Below are positions 12,052 through 23,818 of a stretch of DNA of 64,000 bases, piece by piece. Source of the stretch: Prostheceraeus crozeri. Its lineage: Eukaryota > Platyhelminthes > Polycladida > Euryleptidae. Both the position numbers and the translations under genes were made by a program. Location of the stretch: NCBI GenBank assembly GCA_907163375.1, contig CAJQUW010003042.1, positions 166,756 through 230,755 of the forward strand. The letters are read 5' to 3'. Position 1 is the stretch's first letter. Every line of letters begins with the position of its first letter. The notes under the pieces are model-generated. The model worked only from the letters and a program-made list of their open reading frames with translations. It did no database searches and had not been told where the DNA came from.

Positions 12052-12783
12052 GTAAGTCTGTAAAGATCAACATCAAACAGGGAGTGTCCACATGATGCAT
12101 ATTCAAAAATTAAAAATATATGATTGGAAACGAAAGTGAAATGGATGTCAGAACAAATCAGAACACAATCACATTCAAATACGCCGAACTCAAGCCTCTG
12201 ACTTCTACAAATTCGATAATATTTCTTAGAGGGTCTTGTTCCGGGTACAATCCTGTGATACTCGCTTGCCAGTTGGTAATCTCACCCAGTCATGAAAACG
12301 ATTGCCTCAATATCAATATGCAAACGGAGCAAGAAATTCATGATTGTGTGATGATGAAGTAAAACTTGGCGCACGCACCTCTCTCTTGGTTTGTTTAATA
12401 ACAATAGGAACCGCCTCGTCATCCTTTGTGGCTCTTCGATGCTGCCTGTTCGAGACCGGCTTGACATATGCTCTTTTCAGTAACTTTGAAATATGATGTA
12501 CGATCTATTTTCAATTTGTGAATATTCAGCAGCTTTGTTGAGCTAAAATTTGATAATAGAAACAATATGCAAAATGTTTTCCTTGCTTATGAGTTAAAAG
12601 CGAATAAAGTTGGAGTGCTGAACTTTCGCCATTATATGTTAGAGCTCAATAAAATAAATAAATTATCTTAGATACAATTTTAGTCAAAAATCGGTTGCTA
12701 ATGCCGTTTCAGGCTCTGATTGTATGAAGATGCTAGCTTTACCTTAAATTAATTAGATTATCTTGTTTAAGAAAGTCTAAAAA

Positions 12784-13063
12784 TTGAATATCTAGAGAGA
12801 ATGACAGCTATTCAGTCAATACAAGACACCAACACCCTTGACTCCTCGACCGCACTCGTCTGACACAGGAATGGAACCGAAGTCCGCGTGGTCTAGTGAA
12901 GAAGATACGAGCCCGTCTCCACCGCTGACTTCGGTTCGATTCCTAGGTTGGGCGAGTGCGGTCGGGGAATCAAGGGTGTTGGTGTCTTGTATTGACTTAA
13001 TTAATAGCTGTCATTCTCTTCAGATATTCAATGAACTACGACAGACCTCTGTTGTCAATCAAT
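12784..13063. mobile_element. Palindromic head-to-head tRNA SINE, copy 1
   Basis: Arms of about 105 bp in inverted orientation. Each reads, from the centre outward, CTTCGGTTCGATTCCTAGG, GGCGAGTGCGGTCGG, GGTGTTGGTGTCTTGTATTG, AGCTGTCATTCTCTT and AGATATTCAA. The centre holds a tRNA-like head on the plus strand: A box TGGTCTAGTGA (12889-12899) and B box GGTTCGATTCC (12932-12942). The left arm has a mutated B box on the minus strand. So the unit looks like two SINE bodies sharing one tRNA head. The right side continues about 30 bp (to TTGTCAATC), and this extension is shared with the copy at 19748. Confidence 0.75.
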
Positions 13064-13064
13064 A

Positions 13065-14035
13065 TAAATTTATGCATTATTCTGTGCAATCTCAATCTTT
13101 ACTCGATTAAACAATCGGGTTACAGAATATTGAAGGTATTCTTCATTTCGCTTAATACAACATCAGTTACATTCATAGTGTCAATAATTGTTGCGCCTTA
13201 TGGCAGATTCTGACTTCAGCACAAAGCTGGCATTGATCCACAAATAAACCGACTCTTGAGGAAAAACAAACTTGCCAATATCTCTTCGTTGAATATATGT
13301 ACTTTTTAAAAATAGCGCCTGAAATTTTCGAGATGGAAGTCCTTAAGAGCTTCAGATTACATTTGTATCGGAGTATCACGATCAGCACACCAATTTTACT
13401 GATGTCATTGAAACTTCTACACACATTTTTGTAAAAATGAATTGAATGAAATAGTTATTAGTTAAGAACAATTGGATTTATCTCTGCAATGGAGCATTCG
13501 ATATACAGTCAAAGATCATTAATCACCAATATTCTGATGAGATAGTAACGAAAAAATCAATGACAGTCCGCTTCCAGAGCTATTCATTGTTATGAATTCC
13601 ATGTGAATTCATTTTTTACATTTGTAGAGGTTTTCTCGATGTATGCGCTTCATAGAGAACTTTATGAATCAAATATTAGTGTGCTAAGTTATTAGACCAT
13701 TTATTCTTGATTTCTGTTTGTGGACGCAACCTGTCAATATTCTGTTCTGCATTTCCCGTAGCTTTGATTACAACGTATTGATTTCGGTAATTCCTATAAA
13801 TTTCTTTTTCGGTGATTTTCCTTCTTCCCGTTTTTACTATGAAAAATATGTCATTTCATGCACCGGTACGTCATCCAAAAGAGTAAGAGAGATGTTTGTT
13901 GGACAGCAAAATTGAAATATGAAAATGCATGTCAATACAATGATAGCAAAGATCAAACACTTGATTTCAAAAAAGCGATAAACTCACAAAGTGAGATGGA
14001 TGAAAGGAAATCTGTAAAATTAGTCACAAAATCCG
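13065..14035. other. Intron stretch, nothing firm
   Basis: No exon or named repeat. The part next to 14035 may be the 3' untranslated region of the LINE that ends there on the minus strand. Confidence 0.4.
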
Positions 14036-14625
14036 GATGACCTGAGAATACATATCGTCGGAAAGAACGAGTTGCGCCGAATAGTAGTTCGAGAGTATGG
14101 GACAGAAATTCGACCACTGGATAAAAGCCGCGGAATAACGAGTCTAAGTCTCGGCAGTTTCAATCTGTTCAAAGAGTTTTAGTGAGGCAGAATTCCGTCT
14201 TGTATCCAAATTAGGCACTCCTCCACCACCTTTGGTCTTCAAACAATGATTCTGAATAGCCTGTAGTCTGTTAGAGTCACGTTTTGATAATCCTATGAAA
14301 GCTCTATTAAAGAGCGGATTAAAACATTATGAATTAAGATACAGTGCTCAGGAGTAGTAAAAGCTCTGATTCGACGCAAAATATACAATCGGTGCGTGCA
14401 TTTTCTCTCAATGAAGTCTATGTGAGCCTTCCAGCCAAGAGAATCACTCAAGACAACGCCAAGTAAATTATCTTGAAAATCAATTTGAGATACTTCAGAT
14501 TGCACATCAAAATTGTCTTCAAATTTACCACAATAGTGAATAAGGCCGCTGGTTTTGGAATGATTCAATGTCAAATTGAAAGCTTCCACCCACTCAGAAA
14601 TGTTCTTGATCTCAAAAATGTTCTT
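14036..14625 (-). mobile_element. CR1-like LINE, 3' end of ORF2
   Basis: Minus-strand C-terminal RT and tail of a LINE. Seen: NLTLNHSKTSGLIHY, then LGVVLSDSLGWKAHIDFIE and LYILRRIRAF (the thumb block typical of CR1/L2/Jockey proteins), a stop at 14293, then the C-terminal signature PRLLSSGRISVPYSRT followed by RRNSFFP near 14060-14140. The last block is the conserved CR1 tail that precedes the stop. The endonuclease and RT core are absent. It is different from the LINE at 5108. Confidence 0.8.
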
Positions 14626-15082
14626 ATAATTTTAGGAAGGGTAACTGGTTCGCCTACACGTTAGTTTCATCAATGATCAGCAGTTTTTTGTCTCATCCCG
14701 AAGTAAATCTAGATCTGTAATGGATGCTGAGCCTCTTGCACTTTGCATGTAGAGATTGCAAGCATGAGTGAAATGAGTTACCATGATGACAACAGATGGT
14801 AAGCTCTCACTGAGAGGTAGAAGTTTTATCATTCTTTTTTTCATCATTAACGAATTGGCGATTCGGCCACTTCCGACTTCCAAAGCTTTGCCTCGAATAA
14901 CGAAATTCACGGTTATTTAGGGTGTGAAATTTCTAGTGATTTCCATTTGACCTAAAATTTAAAATCACCAGTTTTGACAAATTCTTGAAAAGTTCTTTAA
15001 AAGTTACCACGTTTCCAGTTTAAAGTTGCTTTAAAAGTTTAAATGTTTGTAAAACGTGGAAATTATCAGACCTTCGAAGTGC

Positions 15083-15290
15083 TTAACTGTAAACTGTCAC
15101 CTCCTAAAATCGAAGAAATCTGCATCCTAAAGCGCGACACACTAGAATTTTAGGAGGTTGCGTGAAATAGAATGCTGACATACTAAAGAGAACAATAACA
15201 CTAGTGCGCTAGCCTCCTAAAACGCTTTGCTTTAGGATTTTTTTATTAGTTACGAATACTGTCTCGCTTCAGTGTGTGATTTAGGAGGTT
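15083..15290. repeat. Small repeat with CCTCCTAAAA inverted motifs
   Basis: Starts with ACTGTAAACTGTCACCTCCT, then has TTTTAGGAGGTTGC (15152), GCCTCCTAAAACGC (15210) and ATTTAGGAGGTTGC (15280). The repeated CCTCCTAAA/TTTAGGAGG blocks in both orientations and the CTGTAAACTG start resemble the termini of the elements at 17522 and 21859. Likely a decayed MITE. Confidence 0.4.
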
Positions 15291-15414
15291 GCACACCTTC
15301 ATGTGCAACAAATCCAAATTCATGTGTGACCCACTTGAGTTCTAAGTGCTAATTTACTGACAATCTTGCCGAACTCTTGCTTTGCGTCCACAGAAATCAA
15401 CAGCATAGAATGTC

Positions 15415-15915
15415 CTACCACCGAAATTGCATGAAGATCATAACATACATTGGCGGAACTTTCTTGAGACAAAAGAGGCTAGTTTTGCGGACTGTCTTCA
15501 TCGTTTTCATGGGTTTTCTATTCTTCAGGCAAATTTTTGATTTGCATTGCTTGGTTCTATTTGAAGGATCTAGTGCACAAAAGCAATGTTGAATTTGCAA
15601 ATTAAAGCAGGGACAGGAGGATAAATTAAGCGATATAACGTTCTGTATATTCGGCATTTTGAAAAATCGCTCCTGTGATGTACCGGGATCCAAAAAGAGA
15701 CAAGCTTCAAGAGTGCATTGAAATAAAAAGTCCTGAATCTTCGATTTATCATTTTGCTTCAAAATGAGTCTGTGGTCAGTATTTTCGATAGATTTCCAAG
15801 ATCGTTGCATCGATTTTATGTCAAATAAATGTGTACGGAATTTCGTTTGCTTTCTTATCGTCATTGATGATGGATACCACGGTATTTGAAACCGGTATGA
15901 CAATGAATCGTGCAA
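15415..15915 (-). CDS. Uncharacterised 166-codon reading frame
   Basis: The longest unexplained minus-strand frame in the CNG intron. The product is rich in Lys, Phe, Cys and Ser. It has no signal peptide, membrane segment or motif I recognise and no start context that stands out. It may be a chance frame or a repeat fragment. Confidence 0.15.
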   Translation of the reverse strand: MHDSLSYRFQIPWYPSSMTIRKQTKFRTHLFDIKSMQRSWKSIENTDHRLILKQNDKSKIQDFLFQCTLEACLFLDPGTSQERFFKMPNIQNVISLNLSSCPCFNLQIQHCFCALDPSNRTKQCKSKICLKNRKPMKTMKTVRKTSLFCLKKVPPMYVMIFMQFRW

Positions 15916-15919
15916 AGAG

Positions 15920-16555
15920 TTTACTACGGCTTCTAGCTTGTAATAACAAATATACTTGAACCGATTTAAACAACTGATTGGGAACTGACAGCAAGACTAA
16001 TATGCATTGAAGTGTCTTTATAAGAAAGGCGTGGTGTAGTCAGCTATATATTGAGAGAATATGTCTAACGTTTCAGATGATAATTGCATTGTATGTACGT
16101 GCTCAGCACGTGAATTGCGTTCTCAGACAAAGGAAATCGTGATGTACAGAAACGCACGAAATATGATAAACACGACTGTTTAAGAATCTACTCTAAAGAC
16201 GCAACATAAGTCAATTTTTCATGACTTAGACAAAAATAGAAACAGTCAACTTGGTCCCTGGATAATGCTTTTTATGTGAAGTTTGCAGTCAAAGATAGAT
16301 ATTCTGTACTTTATGGGATAGATAGGCAATAAACTGAATCTCTACCCGATAACTTGGTTTCTTAATGAGATTGGCAAGGCTCTTCATGGAATGCACACAC
16401 TGCAGAATTGACAGGTTTTTATAAGTCGAATTGAGTGCCTGCAAATGGACTGACAATCAATGTCACTGATTTGAGTTGATAGAAAACATCGAAAACGGAG
16501 GGATAATTTGAACTATAGTGATGAATGAAATTTGATAAGCGATAGATTAAATTGC
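15920..16555. other. Intron stretch, nothing seen
   Basis: No exon, repeat or RNA gene recognised. Confidence 0.4.
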
Positions 16556-16559
16556 TTCG

Positions 16560-16640
16560 CAAAAAAGGCGCGATCGCATTGACTCGAACCTATGGCCTCA
16601 GGCTATTAACCTGTAGCTGTCCCAGCTGAACTGCGACCGA
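16560..16640 (-). repeat. tRNA-like relic with pol III signals
   Basis: On the minus strand: A-box-like AGTTCAGCTGGG, B box GGTTCGAGTC (16581-16590), an anticodon-arm-like CAGG/CCTG stem with a 7-nt loop containing AAT, 7-bp end pairing of GGTCGCA with TGCGATC (one G-T) and a T6 run (16561-16566) where a pol III terminator would be. The T stem does not pair and the whole is about 67 nt, so a working tRNA is unlikely. A pseudogene or SINE head fits better. Confidence 0.45.
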
Positions 16641-17521
16641 TAGTAAGACCGGCACTTTTCTACCTATGATGAGTTAGATAAGAATGGACAAACAATAAAA
16701 GCACTCTTTGTGCTTCACCAGACGGTAGCAATTAATAAATGTGGATAAAGAAAAATGATAAGAGGCAAAGTACATTAAAAGATCTTATAAGCCTATTATC
16801 CTTTGACACACTGAGCACGATTATTGACATGTCTTTGTTTTCATTTTTTGTGCATCTTTTCTGACTCATCATGCCTCGAAAAGTGTAAGCGCACCTTAAG
16901 ACCAGCACCTGAGATTGAGCATCTAAAGCCATATTGTGAATGCAATTAACAATGATTGAATAACATACAGTAGATCATCAAATTGCCATGCAAAAGATGT
17001 GCGATTAGTGACAGTTCTTGTGATTCTGGTATGATTTTTGTTTTACTTCCCTACTTTTATGGTGAGAATGTAATGAAGGCTGAAGATTGTGAAAGCTACA
17101 ACGCCGGCATTCCAGTTGGAGTTCATTTGACCATGACATGTGAGCATGGCAGTGAAGCTGCATTACGAAGACGGCAGTGCTGAAAGACAGAAGCTACACT
17201 ATCTTTGCATTACAAAGAGAATAATTAGATATTGAGTTGCATCCTCAGTTGAGAAATGGGAACAGACGTGATGAGCTGCCATTTCATCCAATACCAGGAA
17301 TCATCACCAGGCTAGTTCACATCTCTCAACATCGACACAGCTACCGATTAAAGTTACATCCGTACTCGGGTAAATTTCAGATTTGCAATTAGGAAGTTAG
17401 TGAAATTTCTAATCTTTAATTTCTTCATCTTTTCCTGTCGAAATTTTGGAAACAATTCATTTGTTCTAAGCAAAGATGTTGGAATTTTTGCGGATAACGT
17501 TTTCGCTTTCACTCTCACCTA

Positions 17522-18277
17522 CATTGTAAACCGTTGACTGACAATTGACAGACATTTATCCTACAAAATCTATTTTGTCGGTCATTGTTAGTTCTTGTAG
17601 GATGATTGCCACTGAACACCTACAACATCTGACAAAAAGCGACAAAATGTATAGCAATGGATTATAGCTTAAATTTTATCAAAAATGTAGGCAATTAATT
17701 GAATTATGTCAAAATGAATCATGGTTTTGCCACACAATAATACAGATTGCCCAAAAGTCAAGCAATCACTAATCGAAAAAATCATTCAATATTCAACAGT
17801 TTTTGCATGATGAAATACGTTTATTGTCATACATGTTTCAATACGTGAAACGTACCATCGTCAGTGAACAGCAACAGTGATACATGCGCAAAGACTTAAA
17901 TACATCCAAGAGTTCATTCAAAATGAGCGCTAACAGGCATAACAAATAACAAAGAAAAACAATTTCAAAATAATAACAACTGAAATGACTCGGTTTAGAT
18001 GTATTTAAGTCTTTGCGCATGTATCACTGTTGCTGTTCACTGACGATGGTACGTTTCACGTATTGAAACATGCATGACAATAAACGTATTTGGTCATGCA
18101 ATCTCTACGGCATCTTTCATTATTGAACAGTTTTTGTTTAGTTAATTTGCATACAAAGCATTGGTTTCGATGTCGGTGGAGAAGCTACAAATTCGTCGGA
18201 TATCGCTCGGAACCTACAATATCGTCGGATTTTGTCAGTAATTTTGTAGGATAATTGTCGGTCTACGGTTTACAGTG
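17522..18277. mobile_element. TIR element CAYTGTAAACCG, with nested insertion
   Basis: Left end CATTGTAAACCGTTGACTGA and right end (reverse complement) CACTGTAAACCGTAGACCGA, each flanked by TA. Further in, both sides have ACAATT and TTTATCCTACAAAATC/ATTATCCTACAAAATT. The middle (17814-18091) is a separate inverted Penelope-like pair. Its termini resemble those at 21859 and 48605, although the inner sequences differ, so these may be used by one transposase. Confidence 0.7.
17814..18091. mobile_element. Penelope-like inverted pair with hammerhead-like fold
   Basis: Arms 17814-17906 and 17998-18091 are near-identical reverse complements. Each arm, read toward its outer end, has CTGACGA, then GGTACGT-TTC-ACGTATT (a 7-bp helix with two G-U pairs), then GAAAC. 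In the minus-strand reading of the left arm the following CATGTA and TGACA could supply a minimal helix III, a GTA cleavage site and helix I with TGTTCA upstream. Hammerhead motifs are known from Penelope-like elements. One extra T follows CTGACGA. No coding sequence remains. Confidence 0.65.
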
Positions 18278-18284
18278 TAAGACA

Positions 18285-19535
18285 AGACTGCGGAATTATT
18301 CGCCACACGGCGGATTGCTAGCGGCCAATAAGTTCGGTTCATATGTACTTCCCGGATTCTACAAGTAATTGACGCGTCCGGTGAAGTTTCCAATATTAGT
18401 AACTGTGAATTTGCCATGCACAATATAGTATACATGTCTTACAAAATCTTTGTGCGATTAACAAAATATTCTGCCGTCAAAAAATTGCTTAAGAATTTCG
18501 ATTTTAAAAAAGTATGTCCTTGAAATAGAGGTCAAACTTTTCAAGATATCATCGGCCATCATAGCCACAAAGGAGTCGCTGCCATTATAGTTATGGCAAA
18601 ATTGTATTTGGATGCAACCCTGCTTGTGATGGCGCAGTACTCAGAGGGCTCTACCGAGTTGCAAATTGCAGAGGCACGAAGGTTGCTTTCTTGGAGAAGC
18701 GAGCAGAAATCATGCCGATTAAGGGGTATATCCTTATTAAGCATGAGAGCTGTCATGGACATATATTTACTTCAAAGTAATTGTTTAACGGACAGTTAGT
18801 GTCCTCATCAAGCTAGACTACTTCACGTACCTCTAGAATTAAGCCATCAACGTGAGTAAACATATGCTGCCATACCACAGTCACAACATGCACTTTGCCG
18901 GATAAGTCCTTGCTCTTGCGGATAACTTGGATGTGTAGTTCTCAAGGCAAACCTCTTAAAACGCGCTCTTTGATGAATGATCGATGACAAAGCTATTTTT
19001 GTCCGTGTAGGCGTGAAGTTTTGAATTGTCGTGAAGCTATTCTTGCCTCTCATGTAATTATCCGTTTCAGGTCAGAGAGATATGTCTATCTAAAAGGAGA
19101 GTTTTCTTCATGTCATCTCAACCGGCAATATTCGATGAAATATAAGGATTAGACCCTCCACGTCTCATCGTGATAGCGCTTCATTCAAATATCTATGCAT
19201 GTTTTTTCAACAGAAATCCAACTTTCAACTTAAATTTTTAGCTTGCACGACTAAAATGGAAATCCCTCGTTTTCGTTATTAATGGTCATTTCAGATGTTC
19301 ATTCATCAGGCATCTGTGGTGCAGTAATGGGTCCCGAAGCGCATTTACAATGTGCATATTTCTCTAGGGGGGGTAATTCGGACCCCTCCTTAACTTTTAA
19401 AGCACCAGTACTGATTTGAATCACATGATTAGAACACAGTGTGAGAAGATTAGAATGTAAGTTTAGTGGTCGACTTTGTTTACTTTAGCTCACGTCTTCC
19501 AACTGTACTTTAAAATTAGCATGTTATTTGGATAT
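18285..19535. other. Intron stretch, nothing firm
   Basis: About 1.2 kb without a recognisable exon or repeat. Short overlapping open frames at 18559-18799 on both strands are not supported by any motif. Confidence 0.4.
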
Positions 19536-19540
19536 CATAA

Positions 19541-19630
19541 GAGAATGACAACTATTAAGTCAATACAAGACACCAACACCCTTGATTCCCGACCGCACTC
19601 GCCCGACCGAGGAATCGAACCGACGGAATG
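19541..19630 (-). mobile_element. One-armed fragment of the palindromic SINE
   Basis: Matches one arm of the units at 12784 and 19748: GAGAATGACAACTATTAAGT, ACAAGACACCAACACCCTTG, then GGAATCGAACCGA. The last block is the B box read on the minus strand. The second arm is absent, so this shows the monomer body separately. Confidence 0.65.
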
Positions 19631-19747
19631 CGAGTGAAGGCAGAAGTCATCTCCAAGTGATATCGACAGCGGATTGTCCTATTTTTACTGACTGAACGCC
19701 ACCAGCATTCATAATTGCATCGAGACAGCATATCAGCATGTCATTCG

Positions 19748-19965
19748 ACTACGTCACACAGTAGATTGACAACAAAGGTCTGCCGCAGAACGTTGAATAT
19801 CTAAAGAGAGTGACAACTATTACATCAATACAAGACACCACCACCCTCGATTCCCCGACCGCACTCGCCCGACGTAGGAATCGAACCGAAGTCCGCAGTG
19901 GAGACGAGGTCGCACAGCGGTCGGGGAATCAAGGATGTTGGTGTCTTGTATTGACTTAAAAGTTG
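19748..19965. mobile_element. Palindromic head-to-head tRNA SINE, copy 2
   Basis: Same plan as 12784-13063. The left arm runs from GATTGACAACAAAGGTCT through GAATATCTAAAGAGAGTGAC and ACAAGACACCACCACCCTCG. The B box lies on the minus strand (GGAATCGAACCGAAG, about 19877). A shortened centre follows, and the right arm is GCGGTCGGGGAATCAAGGAT then GTTGGTGTCTTGTATTGACT. The 5' extension matches the 3' extension of copy 1, so the pieces belong to one family. Confidence 0.7.
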
Positions 19966-20229
19966 TTGAAATCAATAATAGGTTCAAAGTAAATGTATCC
20001 ATGTTTATGTTTTCATCATTTCTCTGTACAATACTTGACATTTGTACATTCGTGTATGAACTGGCTGTGGAGTAACATTTAATTCAGGAGATGCATGATA
20101 ATCGGCGGTGTAAGTAATCCGTGACATGAAGTTTATTTTGCTGGTTGCGGTAAATTACCCAATTGTTGTAGTAGAGTGCCCCTTGAATTTGTAACATGCT
20201 CAACTGATGATCTTCTGCTTCCATTGTAG

Positions 20230-21284
20230 CAATGTCTCGAAGTCGCAGTACTCCCGGTCTCGTGGAATCTTTCGGCAGTGAAATGCTCCCAGAAGGTTCA
20301 ATGGCTGCATTGGCGAAGCATTATCTCAATCACATGGTGGATCAATCGAATTATCCGCCGGGAGATGGCGACAGTGAAGCTCCTGACTACACACCCCAGA
20401 ATGCACATCTCGTGGCTCCTGCTTATCATCCTCTCCATCAGTCCAGCATCGAATTGTCTCATTTCTCACATTTGCATCGTGGCTCTCCAGCCTCTATCAC
20501 TCCTCAGCAGTCCTCTCCGGTTCCCCAGCAGCATCATCGACATTCTGGTAGTAGAAAGTCATCCTTGAGAGGAACTGAGTCATCAAGAAGCTCAATGCGT
20601 CGTCACAATCCATCTCCGAGAAGACACAGCGGCTCAGCAGCTATTCTGCCTCCACCATCCTTCTGTGGACGCACAATTATTAATGCAAACCTTCCCGGGC
20701 CACCAATAACTTCATCCGCATCTTCTTCGACAGACATTTCAAACCATCAACCTGCATCTCCTCCTAAACCAGCGACACCGCGTCCAAAACGTCATTCATT
20801 ATCACTTCCCCCTCCACACTCCTTCTCACCGCGTTTACAGGTATCCCCAACCCATTCAGCCCACGCTGCGTGTCCTCCGACGATTGGAGCAAATCGTTTA
20901 GGGGAAATACCGACTATCAGCATTGATAGGGCAACTCCGGCGTCGTCTCCTGTAGGTTCCTCTCCAAGACTCCCAACCTCGACTCCGCCCACACATCGTG
21001 ATCCTTCATCTGATATTCTTCTGCAAGAGATCGCGAGGCTTCGACAGCGTGTGGTCTCCCTGGAGACAGAAAATACTTCATTGCAAGTGAAGCTGAATCA
21101 TCAGCAATGGAATATAGAAAATCGATTACAAGAGCTTGAGATGATTGGGCGCAGACGTTTGTTAGAAGAAGAGATTCCGATTTGTGATGTCACATGTGAA
21201 ACTGATAATGAAGATGATGAATTGGTTGAATCAGACGAGTCTACAGAACATCCACATACCTGTGTTAAGAAAGGAAGTTGTTAG
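20230..21284 (+). CDS. CNG channel, last coding exon with C-terminal coiled coil
   Basis: The 3' terminal coding exon of the channel gene. Acceptor ATTGTAG before 20230, phase 1 (leftover G plus CA gives Ala, then MSRSRSTPGL), open for about 350 codons to TAG at 21282-21284. The first 260 residues are a low-complexity cytoplasmic tail rich in Ser, Pro and His with many RxxS-like sites (RKSSLRG, RRHNPSPRR, RPKRHSLSL). Residues about 262-305 form a leucine/isoleucine heptad segment (ILLQEIARLRQRVVSLE onward). CNG alpha-type subunits carry a C-terminal coiled coil that sets subunit stoichiometry. An acidic stretch then leads to the end KKGSC. The long tail resembles CNGL-type channels (inference). 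Confidence 0.85.
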
Positions 21285-21858
21285 TTCATGCTAGATTTGA
21301 AATAATACCTCTTTAGAAACCTAAGGATTCAACACATCACCGATATGTCATGGGACAGTAGAATATTAATGCCACTTAGGGCCAGATCAAGGTGCTAAGA
21401 ATCAATTTACGAGAGGTTTTGATTTGACGTCGTTATTTAAGATTGCTGAAACCATAGAAATCCGAGGCATCATCAAAGGACAAGAACGGTCATGCTCACT
21501 GAATATGCTGCGGCTTAACCACACAGTGTTAGGCCTCAGCCACACTGAAAATCAAAGCAAATACGAGCGTCCCGAGCAAACGCGAGCAAAGGTATGTCCG
21601 CAAGGCATCAATCGCTCTGGCTTGCTTTGCTCGCAGTGTGGATGAGGCCTTAAGGTTCGCTAACCATTTAGGTCATTGCAGGTTAGAATCCAGCACCCTA
21701 AATCAGCGTGCTTAATCAAAACTCGAATTTTCTCATCTATCTTTGAAGAGGAATATTTTGCATTGCACCAATGTATGATTTTTCAACTAATGTAGGCCTG
21801 CATTTCAAAATATGTGCACTCCTAAGATCCAACAACATTGACCACGATAGGTAGCCTA

Positions 21859-22129
21859 CACTGTAAACTGTAGGGCACTAACTTCGGTACGAAGCCGAAA
21901 TTTCATGCCAGTTAACGCCTAGTTAGTGCCTTTCTAGTGTCTCGAGGCACCAGTAGGCGCCACTAGGCACTGACACGCACCAAACCAAATATTTGTTTAT
22001 CCAGTGAAATCGAAGGAAAAATCAATGGGCACGAACTCGGCACTATGAACTTCGTGCCTACTCGTGCCTTTTGTTGGTTAGAATTGATGCCTAATTCAAG
22101 CGAAATTTCATGCCCTGGAGTGTACAGTG
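21859..22129. mobile_element. TIR element CACTGTAAACTGTAGGGCA
   Basis: A 271-bp MITE flanked by TA. Left end CACTGTAAACTGTAGGGCAC, right end (reverse complement) CACTGTACACTCCAGGGCAT. The interior is rich in repeated GTGCC/GGCAC words and GCCTCGAG-like blocks. A second, truncated and oppositely oriented copy lies at 48605. It lies about 570 bp downstream of the CNG stop codon. Confidence 0.75.
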
Positions 22130-22134
22130 TAGAT

Positions 22135-23815
22135 GCTGATGAAATGACTTAAAAAGGTCTATCAAATCATGGATTTTCATTGTAGTCATAGCAAGTAAAA
22201 CCGAAGTAAAATATCGGATTTCTATGGCGGAAACTTTACATATTGATTTGCTGATTGTCTTTTGTTCTCTGTATTCCTAAAAAGTCGCACTACTGAAGTT
22301 TATTTGAAAAGTAAGTCTAATTGATTAATCAACTAACTAGAAGAATGGAGTAACTTCTATGAAACACAAAATCGCTAAAGTTCAATAAACATAATGTAAA
22401 AGTAAATCTATGTAGCTCCTTAACAATGCATAAGAATGTAGAAATTACCTACCACACTGTCCTTTCGCCTTCAGCTATGTAAAATAATGCATTTCAAGTA
22501 AAATATATTCGAATTGGTTTGGACGTTGTCTATCTCGCGAGTAGAACGGTCTGCCTACCTCATTCTTATCGTAGAAACATTCCTCTTCACTGCCGTTTGT
22601 TGATCAATACTGCAAATTGAAGATATGACAAAGAATGGAGTGTCACATGAGATTGTTCATCAAGTGGGTCACATCCGGTCCACACTGTGTTGAAGTATTT
22701 GCATGTAATTACGATTTTCTGCTCTGTACTATCTATGCATCTCTCACGAATTACTGTGCTGCCAAATATATCATTTTATTGCACACTTTCAACCGGATAC
22801 GTGCTTATTCAGATGCATTTCAGCTCCAGTGTCAAATGAATGAGAATCATGAAATGAATTTCTATTTTCTGATGATAATTCCAATTCAGTGGTCGTAGTG
22901 AAGGTGCACAGGTACTCTGTGCTGGGGTGGTTTGGGTATTAGTGGTACTAATGACTTTAGTATTGACTGTCAGAGTGACCCAGTTCGTGCTTGGAGTTCG
23001 TGACTTCTGCAAACCTGCTATGAACTGCAAACATGCGCTGATGAACGATGATTATCGCTGATTTCTATACATCCTAGGCCCATATAAGCTTTGGCTGTCA
23101 ATGTATTTGAATCACCTAAGTCCCATGAATATGTGTCTGCGACATGTATCGTCGGGGGTAGCTTCTGATTTATGACAAATATTTTTTCTTACCTTTCATC
23201 AATGAATTTCGGGGTAGAGATAATTCAGTCTTTCTCTGATAATGGCCTATGGAAACCCTCCGTGTGCGGCAATAAATCTAATTCTTTCGTAGGTATCGTG
23301 ATAACGATAAATTTATCTAAGGTCTGCATAAAGGGGTTTAAAAAATACACATTATGTTTACATAATTGATGTGGGATCGCAGCTGTGATCAAAATTCAGC
23401 TTCACGAGCAAACTGAAATGAACACATTGTATGATGTGCATAATCAAATAATGCCCTCTAAATGTCAACATCTGCGTATAAGAAGGCTTATAAACTAATG
23501 CAAAATCCACCATTATTCGTGCTGTCCATGTTTTCATTCATAAATGACTGCTTTCCCATTGGCCTTCACTGTAATACCTCATGAAATCAGTTTATTCATT
23601 CACTGCACACCACGCCTGCTGACAGAGGTCCTTATCACAGCTGACGTGGTACTTATGGGTTATCTCCCCCACGTTTCTCAAATTTGTCTACAATCTGTAG
23701 AAATAAAGCAATCATCACAAAACTTCAGAGACACGTATTTGAATATATTTCCCACCCACATGTACAATTTTATGCAAATCTAACAAGTACTTTTAATTAC
23801 AGACAATGACGTAAA
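22135..23815. other. Intergenic stretch, nothing firm
   Basis: About 1.7 kb between the CNG 3' end and the next MITE. No exon, RT fragment or paired repeat recognised. Confidence 0.4.
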
Positions 23816-23818
23816 GTA

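Noticed and set aside
18559-18799. Overlapping frames on both strands near 18.6 kb
   Set aside because: Mirror-image open frames without motifs are typical of chance.
20278-20568. 96-codon plus-strand frame inside the CNG last exon
   Set aside because: It overlaps the well-supported channel frame in another register and has no motif.
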